Positions 35,818-44,784 of a stretch of DNA of 49,765 nt are shown here, one piece after another. Positions within the stretch are counted from its first letter, which is position 1; every line of letters starts with the position of its first letter. Origin of the DNA: Alcanivorax sp. S71-1-4 (GTDB lineage: Bacteria > Pseudomonadota > Gammaproteobacteria > Pseudomonadales > Alcanivoracaceae); assembly GCF_009846755.1 (NCBI RefSeq), contig NZ_AQOR01000029.1, forward strand, positions 1 through 49,765, given 5' to 3'. Below the pieces are notes generated by a model. The model had not been told where the DNA came from. It made no database searches and worked only from the letters and a program-made list of their open reading frames with translations. A program made the translations under genes and the position numbers.

Positions 35818-37737
35818 ATGCGCCGCCTTCCCTGTCGACTCGGCGCCATGGCGCTGGGCGTGCTGATGGCGTTGACGTCAGCCAGCGCCCAGGAGAGCAG
35901 CACACGGCTGGTGCTGTTCGAGGACATCCCGCTCGGCCCGCTGCCACTCGGGCTGGAAGAGCAGCGCTACCTGGCGTTCGGTGAAGCCATTTTCGATTAT
36001 TACAGCGATCATCAGTTCGCCGCCCTGTCCGGCCTGAAAGTGAACCAAGTGCGCGGCCTGTTCGACGAACACACCGAGTATGCCGAGTTGCTGCTCGGTG
36101 AACTGTTCGTCAACTACGGGCTGCCGGCCCAGGCCGAGGAGATATTTGATCGTCTGCTGAAACAGGACATCCTCTCGCGCACCCGCGCAGAAACCTGGCT
36201 GCACAAGGCCGACCTGCACTACCGCCAGGGCCAGTACGGTGCCGCACGCGATATTCTGGAAAGCAATCGCCTGCGCGACCTGAAACCCGAGCAGCAGCCG
36301 CGCCGGCAACTGATGCTGGCCAACATCCTGATCAGCCAGGGTGAATTCCGCGCCGCCACCCGCGAGCTGGACGCCGTTGATCCCAACAGCGTCGCCGGAG
36401 CGTACGCCGGCTACAACATCGGCGTGGCCATGATCCGTGCCGGCCAGACCGACACCGGCCTGGCCCGGCTCGACCGTGTTGCCGGCCTGCCGCCGGGCGA
36501 CGAGGAAATCAACGCACTGAAAGACCGCGCAGCACTGGCGATGGGCCTGACCGAACTGCAACGCCAGCGTTCAGACCAGGCGCGCGCCGCCCTGCTGCGC
36601 ATTCGCGCCGACGGCCCGTTCTCCAACGAAGCCCTGATGGCGCTCGGCCTGGCCAACTACGAACGCGGCGCTGCACGCGCCGCCCTGCCGCTGTGGCTGG
36701 AACTGGTGCGCCGCAACCCGGCGCACGAATCCGTACAGGAAGCCATGCTGCTGGCCCCCCGCGCCTACGAAGACCTCGGTGCCCAGACCCAGGCGCTGGC
36801 CGGTTACCGTTTCGCCGCCGAGCAATTCCGCAACGCCCTGCGAGACATCGAACAGGCCATCCGCAGCGTCGACGGCGCCGGCTGGCTGGCCAGCCTCACG
36901 CCGGCCCAGGTCGACAGCCGCAGCAGTGACCCGATGGCCTGGCTGACCCGCTTCGGCACCGCCCGTGGCGCACAGGTGATGTACCTGCACGCACTGTTTG
37001 CCGAGCGCGGTTTCGCCGAGAACTATCGCCAGTACCAGCAGCTGGTGCGGCTGCGGGACACGCTCGCCCGGCACCAGCGCGAACTGCCGGTATTACTGGC
37101 GACTCTGTCACAGAGACAGCAGCAGCTCGATGGTATTCTGCCGCGCATACGTGCTGAGCTGGTGGCCTTGCGCCAACAGCAACAACAACTCTCAGACCGC
37201 ACGATGTTGCTGGCGATGGGGATGCCCCGGCAACTGGACATCGATACACCGGAAGATCTGGCCGACCTGCCGCAGCTGATCATGTGGCAGCGCATCGACG
37301 CCCTGCTCGACAGCGGCCGTGGGGGCAGCAGACAGCGTGACCGTCTCGCCCGCCTGCGCGGACTGCTGCTGTGGGATATCGCAAACCAGGCCCCGGAACA
37401 ACGCCAGCGACAAGAACAGGACAGTGCTGCCCTGCGCACCGACGCCGAACTGATCGGCCTGCGTATTGCGGCACTGGAACAACTGGTGCGGGATGCCAGC
37501 CTAGCGCTGCGCAGTGACCTGGGGGCACGTCTGAACGCACAAAAACAACGCATCGACCGGCTGCTTGCCGACGCCGATAGCGCTATCAATGATCTGGGGC
37601 AGGTGCTGAAAAACGACGCCTTGCGGGTGCTCGCGCTGCAGCGCGTGCGCCTGGGCGAGCACCTGGCCGAAGCACACCTGTCCGCCGCCCGCCTGCAGGA
37701 CACCTCCGCCAATGGCGGCCGGGGAGATCGCCCATGA
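35818..37737 (+). CDS. Exported TPR/coiled-coil protein of the Exb-TPR cluster
   Basis: This 639-residue protein has a signal peptide (LMALTSASAQ) and no lipobox. Residues about 30-370 are helical repeats of TPR type (AETWLHKADLHYRQGQYGAARDIL and similar units). The remainder is long helices rich in Q, L and R (LSQRQQQLDGILPRIRAELVALRQQQQQLS), predicted coiled coil. ATG 35818 follows GGAAGAG; it starts 2 bp after the previous stop and overlaps the next gene by 4 bp. It probably forms a periplasmic scaffold. By position and type it may correspond to one of the Glt TPR proteins of Myxococcus, which is only an inference. Confidence 0.75.
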   Translation: MRRLPCRLGAMALGVLMALTSASAQESSTRLVLFEDIPLGPLPLGLEEQRYLAFGEAIFDYYSDHQFAALSGLKVNQVRGLFDEHTEYAELLLGELFVNYGLPAQAEEIFDRLLKQDILSRTRAETWLHKADLHYRQGQYGAARDILESNRLRDLKPEQQPRRQLMLANILISQGEFRAATRELDAVDPNSVAGAYAGYNIGVAMIRAGQTDTGLARLDRVAGLPPGDEEINALKDRAALAMGLTELQRQRSDQARAALLRIRADGPFSNEALMALGLANYERGAARAALPLWLELVRRNPAHESVQEAMLLAPRAYEDLGAQTQALAGYRFAAEQFRNALRDIEQAIRSVDGAGWLASLTPAQVDSRSSDPMAWLTRFGTARGAQVMYLHALFAERGFAENYRQYQQLVRLRDTLARHQRELPVLLATLSQRQQQLDGILPRIRAELVALRQQQQQLSDRTMLLAMGMPRQLDIDTPEDLADLPQLIMWQRIDALLDSGRGGSRQRDRLARLRGLLLWDIANQAPEQRQRQEQDSAALRTDAELIGLRIAALEQLVRDASLALRSDLGARLNAQKQRIDRLLADADSAINDLGQVLKNDALRVLALQRVRLGEHLAEAHLSAARLQDTSANGGRGDRP

Positions 37738-40700
37738 GACGCTTTCCCCTGCAACGCCTGTCGGCGGCCATCATGCTGGTGTCCGGCACACTGACCTTTG
37801 CCGGTTGCGCCAGCGCGCCGCCTGCCGATCCCGCCGCCGGCCGCTACAGTGGCACCACGCTTGCGGACCTGGAACAGCACGACATCGTCATTGAACAGAA
37901 GGCACTGGAAAACGCCTCGCCGGAAATGGCACTGGAAAATTACCGCCGCGCCATTGCCCTGCTGCCGGAACCGGAACAGCGCGCCCGGCCCCTGCGCCGC
38001 ATGGCCGACCTGGCCATGAACACCGCTGAACGCCGCAGCTTTGATAACACCGCACAGCAGGCCGCACCGTCGGTGGACACCATTGGCGAATACGATCGCA
38101 ACATTGATCGCATGCTGTACGAGAATTTCCTGCGCGAAGCAGAAACCGCCACCGACCGCGAGCAACGCTATGCCCTGCTCGGCCTGGCCGGTGACATGCG
38201 TTCCAACCTGCAGGACGCCGATCTCGATACCGATTTCCGCACCGCCATCCTGCTCTATCGCACATTGCTGGAAAGCACCCGGGACCCGGCTGAACGCGCC
38301 GACGCCTGGTACCAGCTGGCCAAGGCCTATGACCTGGCCGGCGACCTGAACGGCTCATTGCAGTCGCTGGAAGCCCTGGTGCGCGAACACCCGGACAGCG
38401 GCTACTACGTCGAGGCACAATTCCGCCGTGGCGAGTTGCTGTTCGCCAACAGCGAGTTCGACACCGCCGCCGAAGCGTACGGCGCGGTGATCCGCGCCGG
38501 CGGCGACAACGATTTCCTGCTGCAATCGCTGTACAAACTCGGCTGGAGCCATTACAAGCTCGGCGACTACCCGCTCGCGCTGACACAGTTCTTTGCCCTC
38601 ACCGACCGCCTGCAAGGCACCCCCGAACTGGACAACCCGGCGACCATGCAGGCCAAGCTGATGCAGGACACCGCGCGCGTCATCAGCCTGACCTTTACCA
38701 ATCTTGACGGTGCCGAATCTGTGCACCAGTGGTTTGCAAAACACGGCAGCCGTCCCTACGAAGCCGATGTCTATCGCAACCTGGGCGATATCTATCTGCA
38801 ACAGGAACGCTTCCGCGACGCCGCCGACAGCTACGACCGTTTCGTCAGCAGCTACCCGGATGATCCACGCGCGCCGGAATTCTCCACCCTGCAAATCGAG
38901 GCGTATCAGAAAGGGGGCTTCCCGACGCTGGTACTGCCGGCAAAAGAGCAATTCGTCGAGCGTTACGGCGTCAACAGCCGCTTCTGGGCGGCGCAGCCGG
39001 ATATCCGCACCGGCTATGTTGCCCTGCTGAAAGGCCATATTCTCGATCTTGCCCAGCACTACCATGCCCTGGCCCAGCAGACGGCCGGCAAGCAGGCAGC
39101 ACCGGCAGCCGCCTATGCCGCGCCGGTGCGCTGGTACCGCGAATACCTGGCGACGCCGCCGCCAGCAGACAACCAGGCCGGAATCAACCACCGCTATGCC
39201 GAAGCGCTGTACGCCGCACAGGACTACGCAAGCGCGGTGGCCGAATTCGAACGCACTGCGTACGACTATCCCGGTTACACCGACGCCGACAGCGCTGGTT
39301 ATTTCGCGCTGGTGGCCTATCAGGCACTGATGACCGGCCTGCCCGCCGAGACCGAACAGCAAGCCACCGCCCGCGATGCCTGGCTGCAACGCAAAATTGC
39401 CAGTGGCCTGCGCTTCGCCGCCACTTGGCCCGCGCACGAACAGGCTGCACAGGTGTTGTACAACGTCAGCGAAGACCAGCTCTCGCGCAACGATGTCAGC
39501 GGCGCCGTGGTCACCGCCGGCCTGCTGGTCAATCGCCAGCCGCCACCGCCGGCGGACATGCTGCACTACGGCTGGGCCACCATCGCCAACGGCGAATTCG
39601 ATCTGGGCCGCTACGACGTGGCGGAGTACGCCTACGGCACCCTGATCAGCCTGCCCGGCCTGAGTGCCACGGAAAAAACCACCTATCAGGAACGTCTCGC
39701 CGCCAGCGTCTACCGCCAGGCGGAAGGTTTGCAGGACGCGGGCGAACTGGCCGCGGCCGCCGCCATGTTCCTGCGCGTGGCCGAGGTCTATCCGCAGGCG
39801 ACGATCCGCAAGAACGCAGAATTCGACGCCGCCACGCTCTATCTGCAACTGGAAGACCACGGCAGCGCCATTACCATCCTGGAAGATTTCCGCACCCGCT
39901 ACCCGGATGACCCGCTCACCGCCACCGTGCCGGACAAACTGGCGCTGGCCTACGAAAAGACCGGCAATTTCGGCGCCGCCGCGCTGGAACTGGAGCGTAT
40001 CGCCGACACCTACGCCGAGAGCGACCCCGAGCTGGGCCAGCAGGCCCTGTGGCAAGCTGCCGAAATGCAGGATCGCACCGACGACCTGGCCGGTTCCGTG
40101 CGGCTGTACCGCAAATACGTCTGGGCCTACCCGGACCCGATCGACGTACGCGCCGAAGCCCAGTACCGCCTGACCTCGCTGTACGAGAAAGGCGGCGATC
40201 CGGAGCGCCGCGACTTCTGGCTCGACAAGCTGATCCAGACCTGGCGCGACGCCGGCGATACGCCGAGCGTGCGCATCGCCTACCTGGGTGCCTGGGCCGC
40301 CTTTACCCTGGCCGAGCCGAAGTTCGAGACCTTCCGCGACATTCGCCTGACCCAGCCGCTGCGCCGCAGCCTGGAACAGAAAACCACCGCCATGCGCAGC
40401 GCCCTGGCCAGCTATGAGCAGGTCGCCGCCATCGGCGTGGCCGAGTTCGCCACCGCCGCCAACTACAAGATCGGCGAAATGTACCGCCAGCTCGCGCTCG
40501 ACATCATGGACAGCGAACGCCCCGGCAATCTGGACGAGCTGGAACTGGAAATGTACGAGCTGCTGCTGGAAGAACAGGCGCTGCCGTATGAAGACCAGGC
40601 CATCGATATCCTGATCGCCAACACCGATCTGGTGGTGGACGACATCTATGACGAGTGGGTCAAGCAGAGCTTCGCCGCCCTGGGTGAACTGCTGCCGGGA

Positions 40701-40751
40701 CGTTATGCGAAATTTGAACAGGTCGAACCCTATGTCGACATCATTTACTAA
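37734..40751 (+). CDS. Large TPR lipoprotein of the Exb-TPR cluster
   Basis: This 1005-residue lipoprotein (lipobox FAGC, Cys about residue 24) is made almost wholly of tetratricopeptide-like repeats. Examples are ADAWYQLAKAYDLAGDLNGSLQSLE, VYRNLGDIYLQQERFRDAADSYDRF and ADKLALAYEKTGNFGAAALEL-like units across residues 50-930. The C-terminus is acidic. It overlaps the gene before it by ATGA and the next by 20 bp, so the cluster is translationally coupled. Its size suits a large outer-membrane-bound scaffold. It compares with GltD/AgmK-like TPR proteins in the Myxococcus machinery by architecture only. Confidence 0.8.
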   Translation: MRRFPLQRLSAAIMLVSGTLTFAGCASAPPADPAAGRYSGTTLADLEQHDIVIEQKALENASPEMALENYRRAIALLPEPEQRARPLRRMADLAMNTAERRSFDNTAQQAAPSVDTIGEYDRNIDRMLYENFLREAETATDREQRYALLGLAGDMRSNLQDADLDTDFRTAILLYRTLLESTRDPAERADAWYQLAKAYDLAGDLNGSLQSLEALVREHPDSGYYVEAQFRRGELLFANSEFDTAAEAYGAVIRAGGDNDFLLQSLYKLGWSHYKLGDYPLALTQFFALTDRLQGTPELDNPATMQAKLMQDTARVISLTFTNLDGAESVHQWFAKHGSRPYEADVYRNLGDIYLQQERFRDAADSYDRFVSSYPDDPRAPEFSTLQIEAYQKGGFPTLVLPAKEQFVERYGVNSRFWAAQPDIRTGYVALLKGHILDLAQHYHALAQQTAGKQAAPAAAYAAPVRWYREYLATPPPADNQAGINHRYAEALYAAQDYASAVAEFERTAYDYPGYTDADSAGYFALVAYQALMTGLPAETEQQATARDAWLQRKIASGLRFAATWPAHEQAAQVLYNVSEDQLSRNDVSGAVVTAGLLVNRQPPPPADMLHYGWATIANGEFDLGRYDVAEYAYGTLISLPGLSATEKTTYQERLAASVYRQAEGLQDAGELAAAAAMFLRVAEVYPQATIRKNAEFDAATLYLQLEDHGSAITILEDFRTRYPDDPLTATVPDKLALAYEKTGNFGAAALELERIADTYAESDPELGQQALWQAAEMQDRTDDLAGSVRLYRKYVWAYPDPIDVRAEAQYRLTSLYEKGGDPERRDFWLDKLIQTWRDAGDTPSVRIAYLGAWAAFTLAEPKFETFRDIRLTQPLRRSLEQKTTAMRSALASYEQVAAIGVAEFATAANYKIGEMYRQLALDIMDSERPGNLDELELEMYELLLEEQALPYEDQAIDILIANTDLVVDDIYDEWVKQSFAALGELLPGRYAKFEQVEPYVDIIY

Positions 40752-41436
40752 ACTGTCGCTGGCCGTGCTGTGCAGCACAGCGTTACTGCACGGCTGTAGC
40801 ACCACACCGGTGCCCGGCGACGGCGAGCGCGCCGTATCGCGTTATGCCGACCAGCGCACCGGCTCGGCCGCCGCCGACAGCGACGCCGTGCATATCCCGC
40901 CTGTCCCCCACGACGCTGCGGCGGAACCGATGGCGGCCGCCGCCATGAACGATTACTTCAATGCCTTGCAGGCACTGCGCGACGGCGACGATGCAGGCGC
41001 GGAACGTCTGTTCCGCGACATCGCCGAACGCTATCCGCTGCTGTCCGGCCCGTGGGTGAACCTGGGCCTGATCGCATTGCGGCAGGACCGTTTCGAAGAG
41101 GCCGAAAGCGCCCTGCAACGTGCGCTCGAGGTCAACCCGCGCAACCCGTATGCGCACAACGCGCTGGGGCTGGCGCTGCGCGAACAGGGCCGTTTCAGGG
41201 ATGCCCGTACCCATTATCAGCAAGCCGTCACGCTCGACCCGATGTACGCCCGCGCGCATTTCAATCTGGGCGTACTGGCTGAACTCTACCTGCAGCAACC
41301 CGCCGATGCGCTGGCGCACTTTCGCCGCTATCAGGCCTTGCAGAAGCAGCCCGACCAGACCGTCGCCAACTGGATTGTCGATCTTGAACGGCGCGTGCCA
41401 CAGGCCGCTGTCGCCGCAGAGGACACCCAATCATGA
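40732..41436 (+). CDS. TPR lipoprotein of the Exb-TPR cluster
   Basis: This 234-residue protein has a lipoprotein signal peptide (ALLHGC, Cys about residue 22) and three to four TPR units (GPWVNLGLIALRQDRFEEAESALQRAL, AHNALGLALREQGRFRDARTHY, AHFNLGVLAELYLQQPADAL). ATG 40732 is inside the end of the preceding gene and gives the signal peptide; an earlier in-frame Met has none. It overlaps the next gene by ATGA. In architecture it resembles AglT/GltE-type TPR lipoproteins. It likely sits at the inner face of the outer membrane. Confidence 0.8.
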   Translation: MSTSFTKLSLAVLCSTALLHGCSTTPVPGDGERAVSRYADQRTGSAAADSDAVHIPPVPHDAAAEPMAAAAMNDYFNALQALRDGDDAGAERLFRDIAERYPLLSGPWVNLGLIALRQDRFEEAESALQRALEVNPRNPYAHNALGLALREQGRFRDARTHYQQAVTLDPMYARAHFNLGVLAELYLQQPADALAHFRRYQALQKQPDQTVANWIVDLERRVPQAAVAAEDTQS

Positions 41437-41723
41437 AGCTTCGCCTGCTGTTGCCTGCCCTGCTGCTGGTGCCGTGCTGCGCCCACGCCCAGGACGCCGA
41501 ACCGGCGGTGGGCACCAATATCATCGGCACCCAGGAAGCGCCCACCGTGCTCAACGTGGTGCCCTGGAAAGATCGCGAAGTAAAACTCGAACGCAAGGAC
41601 CCGACCTCGGCACTGCTCGACCGGGTACTGGAACCGCTTGACCCGGATGTGCTGATGCGCGAGGTGGAATACCACCAGTTGCTGAACCAGCGCAGCCAGG
41701 ACGACAGCCTGTTCCTGGATTGA
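41433..41723 (+). CDS. Small exported protein of the Exb-TPR cluster
   Basis: This 96-residue protein has a signal peptide (LLVPCCAHAQ) and a short mature region that starts with disordered residues and ends in a helix (LLDRVLEPLDPDVLMREVEYHQLL). It has no recognised domain. The cysteines in the signal region (PCC) could form a lipobox only loosely. It overlaps the TPR lipoprotein by ATGA and precedes the ExbB-like gene by 45 bp. It may be a small accessory subunit. Confidence 0.7.
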   Translation: MKLRLLLPALLLVPCCAHAQDAEPAVGTNIIGTQEAPTVLNVVPWKDREVKLERKDPTSALLDRVLEPLDPDVLMREVEYHQLLNQRSQDDSLFLD

Positions 41724-41768
41724 TCACACCCAACGCCAACCACCCTCAACACTGCTCAGGAGATCCAC

Positions 41769-42476
41769 ATGTCAACTGCGACCCTCGATACCGCCACCAC
41801 TGTTGCGGATCCGGGCCTTGTTGCCACCATCGTCGCCTTTATCCAGGACGGCGGTCTGTTCATGTACCCGATCCTGGTGGTGCTGGCCGTTGGCCTCGGC
41901 ATTACCCTGGAACGGATCATCTACCTGCAGAGCGTCAAGGGCCGCAACCGCAAGGTCTGGGCCGAGATTTTCCCGCTGCTGACCAAGGCCCAGTTTCGCC
42001 AGGCCATGGAAGCCGTGCGTGAAAACGACACCGGCATCGCCCGCGTGATCGGCTACGGTCTGGAACGCGCCCGCACCTCGCGCCGCCACGAAGACGTGGA
42101 GCTGGCCATGGAAGAGGGCCTGATGGAAGTGCTGCCGCGTCTGGAAACGCGCACCGGCTACATCGCCACCCTGGCCAACATCGCCACCCTGCTCGGCCTG
42201 CTCGGCACCATTCTTGGTCTGATCGCAGCCTTTACCGCGGTGGCCAGCGCTGACCCGGCCCAAAAAGCCGACCTGCTGTCCGCTTCCATTTCCGTCGCCA
42301 TGAACACCACCGCGTTCGGTCTGATTACCGCCATTCCGCTGCTGCTGGCCCACGCCTTCATCAACTCGATGACCAGTAAGATCGTCGACAGCATGGAAAT
42401 GGCCTCGGTGAAATTCATCAACGTCTACCGCCTTGCCATCAGCCAGCAGGAACAGCGCAAACCCGATGCCGAGTAA
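41769..42476 (+). CDS. MotA/TolQ/ExbB-family proton channel subunit
   Basis: This 235-residue inner-membrane protein has three spans (about residues 30-50, 130-155 and 170-195) with the ExbB signature regions LATLANIATLLGLLGTILGLIAAF and SASISVAMNTTAFGLITAIPLLL. It would form the pentameric stator around an ExbD pair and convert proton flow into motion. AGGAG lies 6 nt before ATG 41769. Its partners are the two ExbD-like genes and the TonB-like gene downstream. It corresponds to AglR in the Myxococcus Agl motor by family. Confidence 0.92.
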   Translation: MSTATLDTATTVADPGLVATIVAFIQDGGLFMYPILVVLAVGLGITLERIIYLQSVKGRNRKVWAEIFPLLTKAQFRQAMEAVRENDTGIARVIGYGLERARTSRRHEDVELAMEEGLMEVLPRLETRTGYIATLANIATLLGLLGTILGLIAAFTAVASADPAQKADLLSASISVAMNTTAFGLITAIPLLLAHAFINSMTSKIVDSMEMASVKFINVYRLAISQQEQRKPDAE

Positions 42477-42517
42477 GCGCCAACCGTTAACCACCCACTT
42501 GCTGTCAAGGAGCCGGT

Positions 42518-43036
42518 ATGCGGTTTCGCAAACGAGAACGTGACGCCGAGGTGGAGCTGAACATCACCGCTTTCCTGAATCTGATGGTGGTGCTGATTCC
42601 GTTTTTGCTGCTGAACGCGGTGTTCGCGCAGGTCTCGATCCTGCAACTGAACCTGCCGTCGGACAACGCAGCCCCTTCGGACCCGGACAGTCAGCGACCG
42701 TTGGTGCTTGAGGTACTGATCTATCAGGACCGTTTCGAGGTGATTGATCGCCAGAGCGGCCCGTTGAAGATCGTCCCCAACACCGAAGACGGTGCGCACG
42801 ACCGGGAGGCCCTGCACACTTTCCTGGTGCAGGTGAAAGAACAATTTCCGGATATTACCGACATCACCCTGCTGTGCGAGGACGACACGTCTTATGAACT
42901 GCTGGTGCAGACCATGGACACGGTGCGCCTGCGCAACGTGACGCTCAATGGCCAGCAGATCAAGCGCGAACTGTTCCCCGACATCGGCATCGGTTCGGCG
43001 CCGCCGGATGCACGCCGTGCGGGAGGTGCGTCATGA
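42518..43036 (+). CDS. ExbD/TolR-family protein with Asn in place of the proton-carrying Asp
   Basis: This 172-residue protein has one N-terminal span and a periplasmic domain. Aligning LNITAFLNLMVVLIPFLLL with the E. coli ExbD pattern INVTPFIDVMLVLL places Asn21 (codon 42578-42580) at the Asp that carries protons in ExbD, TolR and MotB. The other residues of the motif are kept. The partner at 43033 keeps Asp. AAGGAG precedes ATG 42518. It overlaps the partner gene by ATGA. It may be a structural, non-conducting half of a heterodimer. Confidence 0.88.
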   Translation: MRFRKRERDAEVELNITAFLNLMVVLIPFLLLNAVFAQVSILQLNLPSDNAAPSDPDSQRPLVLEVLIYQDRFEVIDRQSGPLKIVPNTEDGAHDREALHTFLVQVKEQFPDITDITLLCEDDTSYELLVQTMDTVRLRNVTLNGQQIKRELFPDIGIGSAPPDARRAGGAS

Positions 43037-43542
43037 GAAAGCAGTCACCGCGCGCACAACGCAAGGCACGCCACTACAGCCGCCGCCGCAAGGTCAGCGG
43101 CCTGAACCTGACCGCGCTGATGGACATCTTCACCATCCTGGTGTTCTTCCTGCTGGTGAACAGCTCCAACTCGCAGCAGTTGCCGGACAACCCGGACATC
43201 GTGCTGCCCGAGTCCACCGCCCAGGAAGTTCCCAGCGAAGTGCTGACACTCCAGGTCAGCCAGAACATGATCCTGTTGCAGGAACGCCCGCTGATCAGCG
43301 TCACCGACGCCATGGCCGGTGAGGAACGCACCATTGCCGCCCTGGTCACCGAACTCAACGGCTTCGCCACCCGCGCCGCGCAACTGACCGGCCCGATGGA
43401 TGACGGCCGCGAGCTGATGATCATGGCCGACCGGCAGACCGACTACGCCGTGCTGCAACGCATCATGCAGAGCGCCAACCAGACCGAGTACACCAAACTG
43501 GCGTTCGCCGTGTTGCGCACCAGCGAGGAGGACGAGCGATGA
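43033..43542 (+). CDS. ExbD/TolR-family protein with intact membrane Asp
   Basis: This 169-residue protein has a basic N-terminus (residues 1-20) and one span, LNLTALMDIFTILVFFLLV, with Asp31 (codon 43123-43125) at the proton site. The periplasmic domain follows from about residue 50. It overlaps both neighbours by ATGA. In the motor it should supply the protonatable residue in contact with the ExbB-like stator. It matches AglQ/AglS by family; which one cannot be told here. Confidence 0.9.
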   Translation: MRKQSPRAQRKARHYSRRRKVSGLNLTALMDIFTILVFFLLVNSSNSQQLPDNPDIVLPESTAQEVPSEVLTLQVSQNMILLQERPLISVTDAMAGEERTIAALVTELNGFATRAAQLTGPMDDGRELMIMADRQTDYAVLQRIMQSANQTEYTKLAFAVLRTSEEDER

Positions 43543-44519
43543 GCCTGGACCAGCACACGGCGAAAGCCGCGCCCGCGCCGGCCCAGCGTCCGCGCTCCAT
43601 GGTCAGCGGCACCCTCGCCTGGGACCCGTTGCCGGGGGAACGCCTGCGCCAGAACAGTATCCTGGCACTGCTCGGTCTGCTGTGCCTGTTCCTGATCATC
43701 CTGATCGAGAACACCACGGTACCGAAAGTGGACCGCACCACGGAGGAAGTCCCGGAACGGTTGGCGCGCCTGGTCGTTGAGCGCAAGAAAGAAGAGCCAC
43801 CGCCCCCGCCGCCACCGGAACCCGAGCAGGAGACACCGCAGGAAGAAGTGAAACCGGAACCCAAACCGGAGCCGAAACCCGAACCGCAACGGCGCCCGCC
43901 GCCGACACCGGAACGGGTGGAACAGGCACGCGAACGGGCCAAACAGGAACTGCAGGTGTTCGAGGACTCCCTGGCCGGGCTGCGAGACATGGCGCCAGTG
44001 GTACAGGGCCGTGAACTGCGTCGTGGTGGCGACGAGGCCGCAACCATCCAGCGCGACCTGCTGACCAGCCGCGCCGGCTCACGTTCCGGCGGCATCGCCA
44101 CCGGTTCTGTCTCCAGTGGTGGTGGCGGCAGCGGCGCCCTTTCCGGGGGCCAGGTGGCACAGGTGGAAAGCAGTATTGCCAGCAACGCTGAAGCCGCCTC
44201 GACCGTGCGCCAGAGCAGCGACGGCAAAAGCCGCCGTACGGAGGAGCAGATTCGCCGCACCTTCGACCGCTACGCGGGCCGCATCAACAGCGTTTACCAA
44301 CGCGCCCTGCGCAGCAATCCGGCGCTACAGGGCACGGTGATTGTGTCGCTGGTGATCGAACCGGATGGCACTGTCAGCGCGGCAACCGTCAAGTCCACCG
44401 AGCTGAACGACCCGGAGCTGGAACGCCGCGTGATCACCGTGATCCGCAGCATGGACTTCGGCAGCCTGCCGGTGGAAACCTGGCGTGGGGATTATCCGAT
44501 CAACTTCTTCCCGAGTTGA
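43539..44519 (+). CDS. TonB-like energy transducer with AgmX/PglI-type C-terminal domain
   Basis: This 326-residue protein has a cytoplasmic N-terminus of about 40 residues, one membrane span (LALLGLLCLFLIILIENT), a long Pro/Glu/Lys-rich stretch (residues about 85-125) that would span the periplasm, a Gly/Ser-rich segment, and a C-terminal domain of about 95 residues with FDRYAGRINSVYQRALRSNPALQG and VIVSLVIEPDGTVSAATV. That domain is the AgmX/PglI type, a TonB-C relative found in Myxococcus gliding proteins and other TonB-like transducers. It overlaps the ExbD gene by ATGA and ends the cluster; a 16-bp hairpin follows. Confidence 0.85.
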   Translation: MSLDQHTAKAAPAPAQRPRSMVSGTLAWDPLPGERLRQNSILALLGLLCLFLIILIENTTVPKVDRTTEEVPERLARLVVERKKEEPPPPPPPEPEQETPQEEVKPEPKPEPKPEPQRRPPPTPERVEQARERAKQELQVFEDSLAGLRDMAPVVQGRELRRGGDEAATIQRDLLTSRAGSRSGGIATGSVSSGGGGSGALSGGQVAQVESSIASNAEAASTVRQSSDGKSRRTEEQIRRTFDRYAGRINSVYQRALRSNPALQGTVIVSLVIEPDGTVSAATVKSTELNDPELERRVITVIRSMDFGSLPVETWRGDYPINFFPS

Positions 44520-44526
44520 TCACCCG

Positions 44527-44563
44527 CCCCCCAAAAAGGCGCAACACGCGCCTTTTTGGGGGG
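44527..44563. terminator. Perfect 16-bp hairpin closing the Exb-TPR cluster
   Basis: CCCCCCAAAAAGGCGC and GCGCCTTTTTGGGGGG pair perfectly around AACAC. It starts 7 bp after the last stop. It is unusually stable, and its last G is also the first base of repeat copy D. Confidence 0.8.
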
Positions 44564-44784
44564 TAGGGGGGGTAGAGCCAAAGGCGAAACCCACCGGGTC
44601 CATGTCGCACACTGCTCGCACAAAATCATCAAAACTACCCGCCCCGCCTCCAAAGCGAGGGCGTTTCGATGGTTTTGCGGGAATGAATAACCGGGCATGG
44701 AAACGGGGCAGTTTCGATGGTTTTGCGGGAGTGAATAACCGGCATGGTCCCGGTGGGTTTCGCCTTTGGCTCTACCCACCCTAC
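44563..44784. repeat. Palindromic dispersed repeat, copy D (222 bp, internal duplication)
   Basis: The ends match the 169-bp copies. The right-half core TTTCGATGGTTTTGCGGGA occurs twice, at 44664 and 44712, with a 48-bp period, which explains most of the additional length. Its final CTA (44781-44783) is the TAG stop codon of the minus-strand epmC gene. It lies between convergent genes. Confidence 0.9.

Noticed and set aside
38355-40805. 816-codon open frame on the minus strand
   Set aside because: It is the antisense shadow of the large TPR lipoprotein gene, caused by high GC; it has no signal, family pattern or ribosome site.
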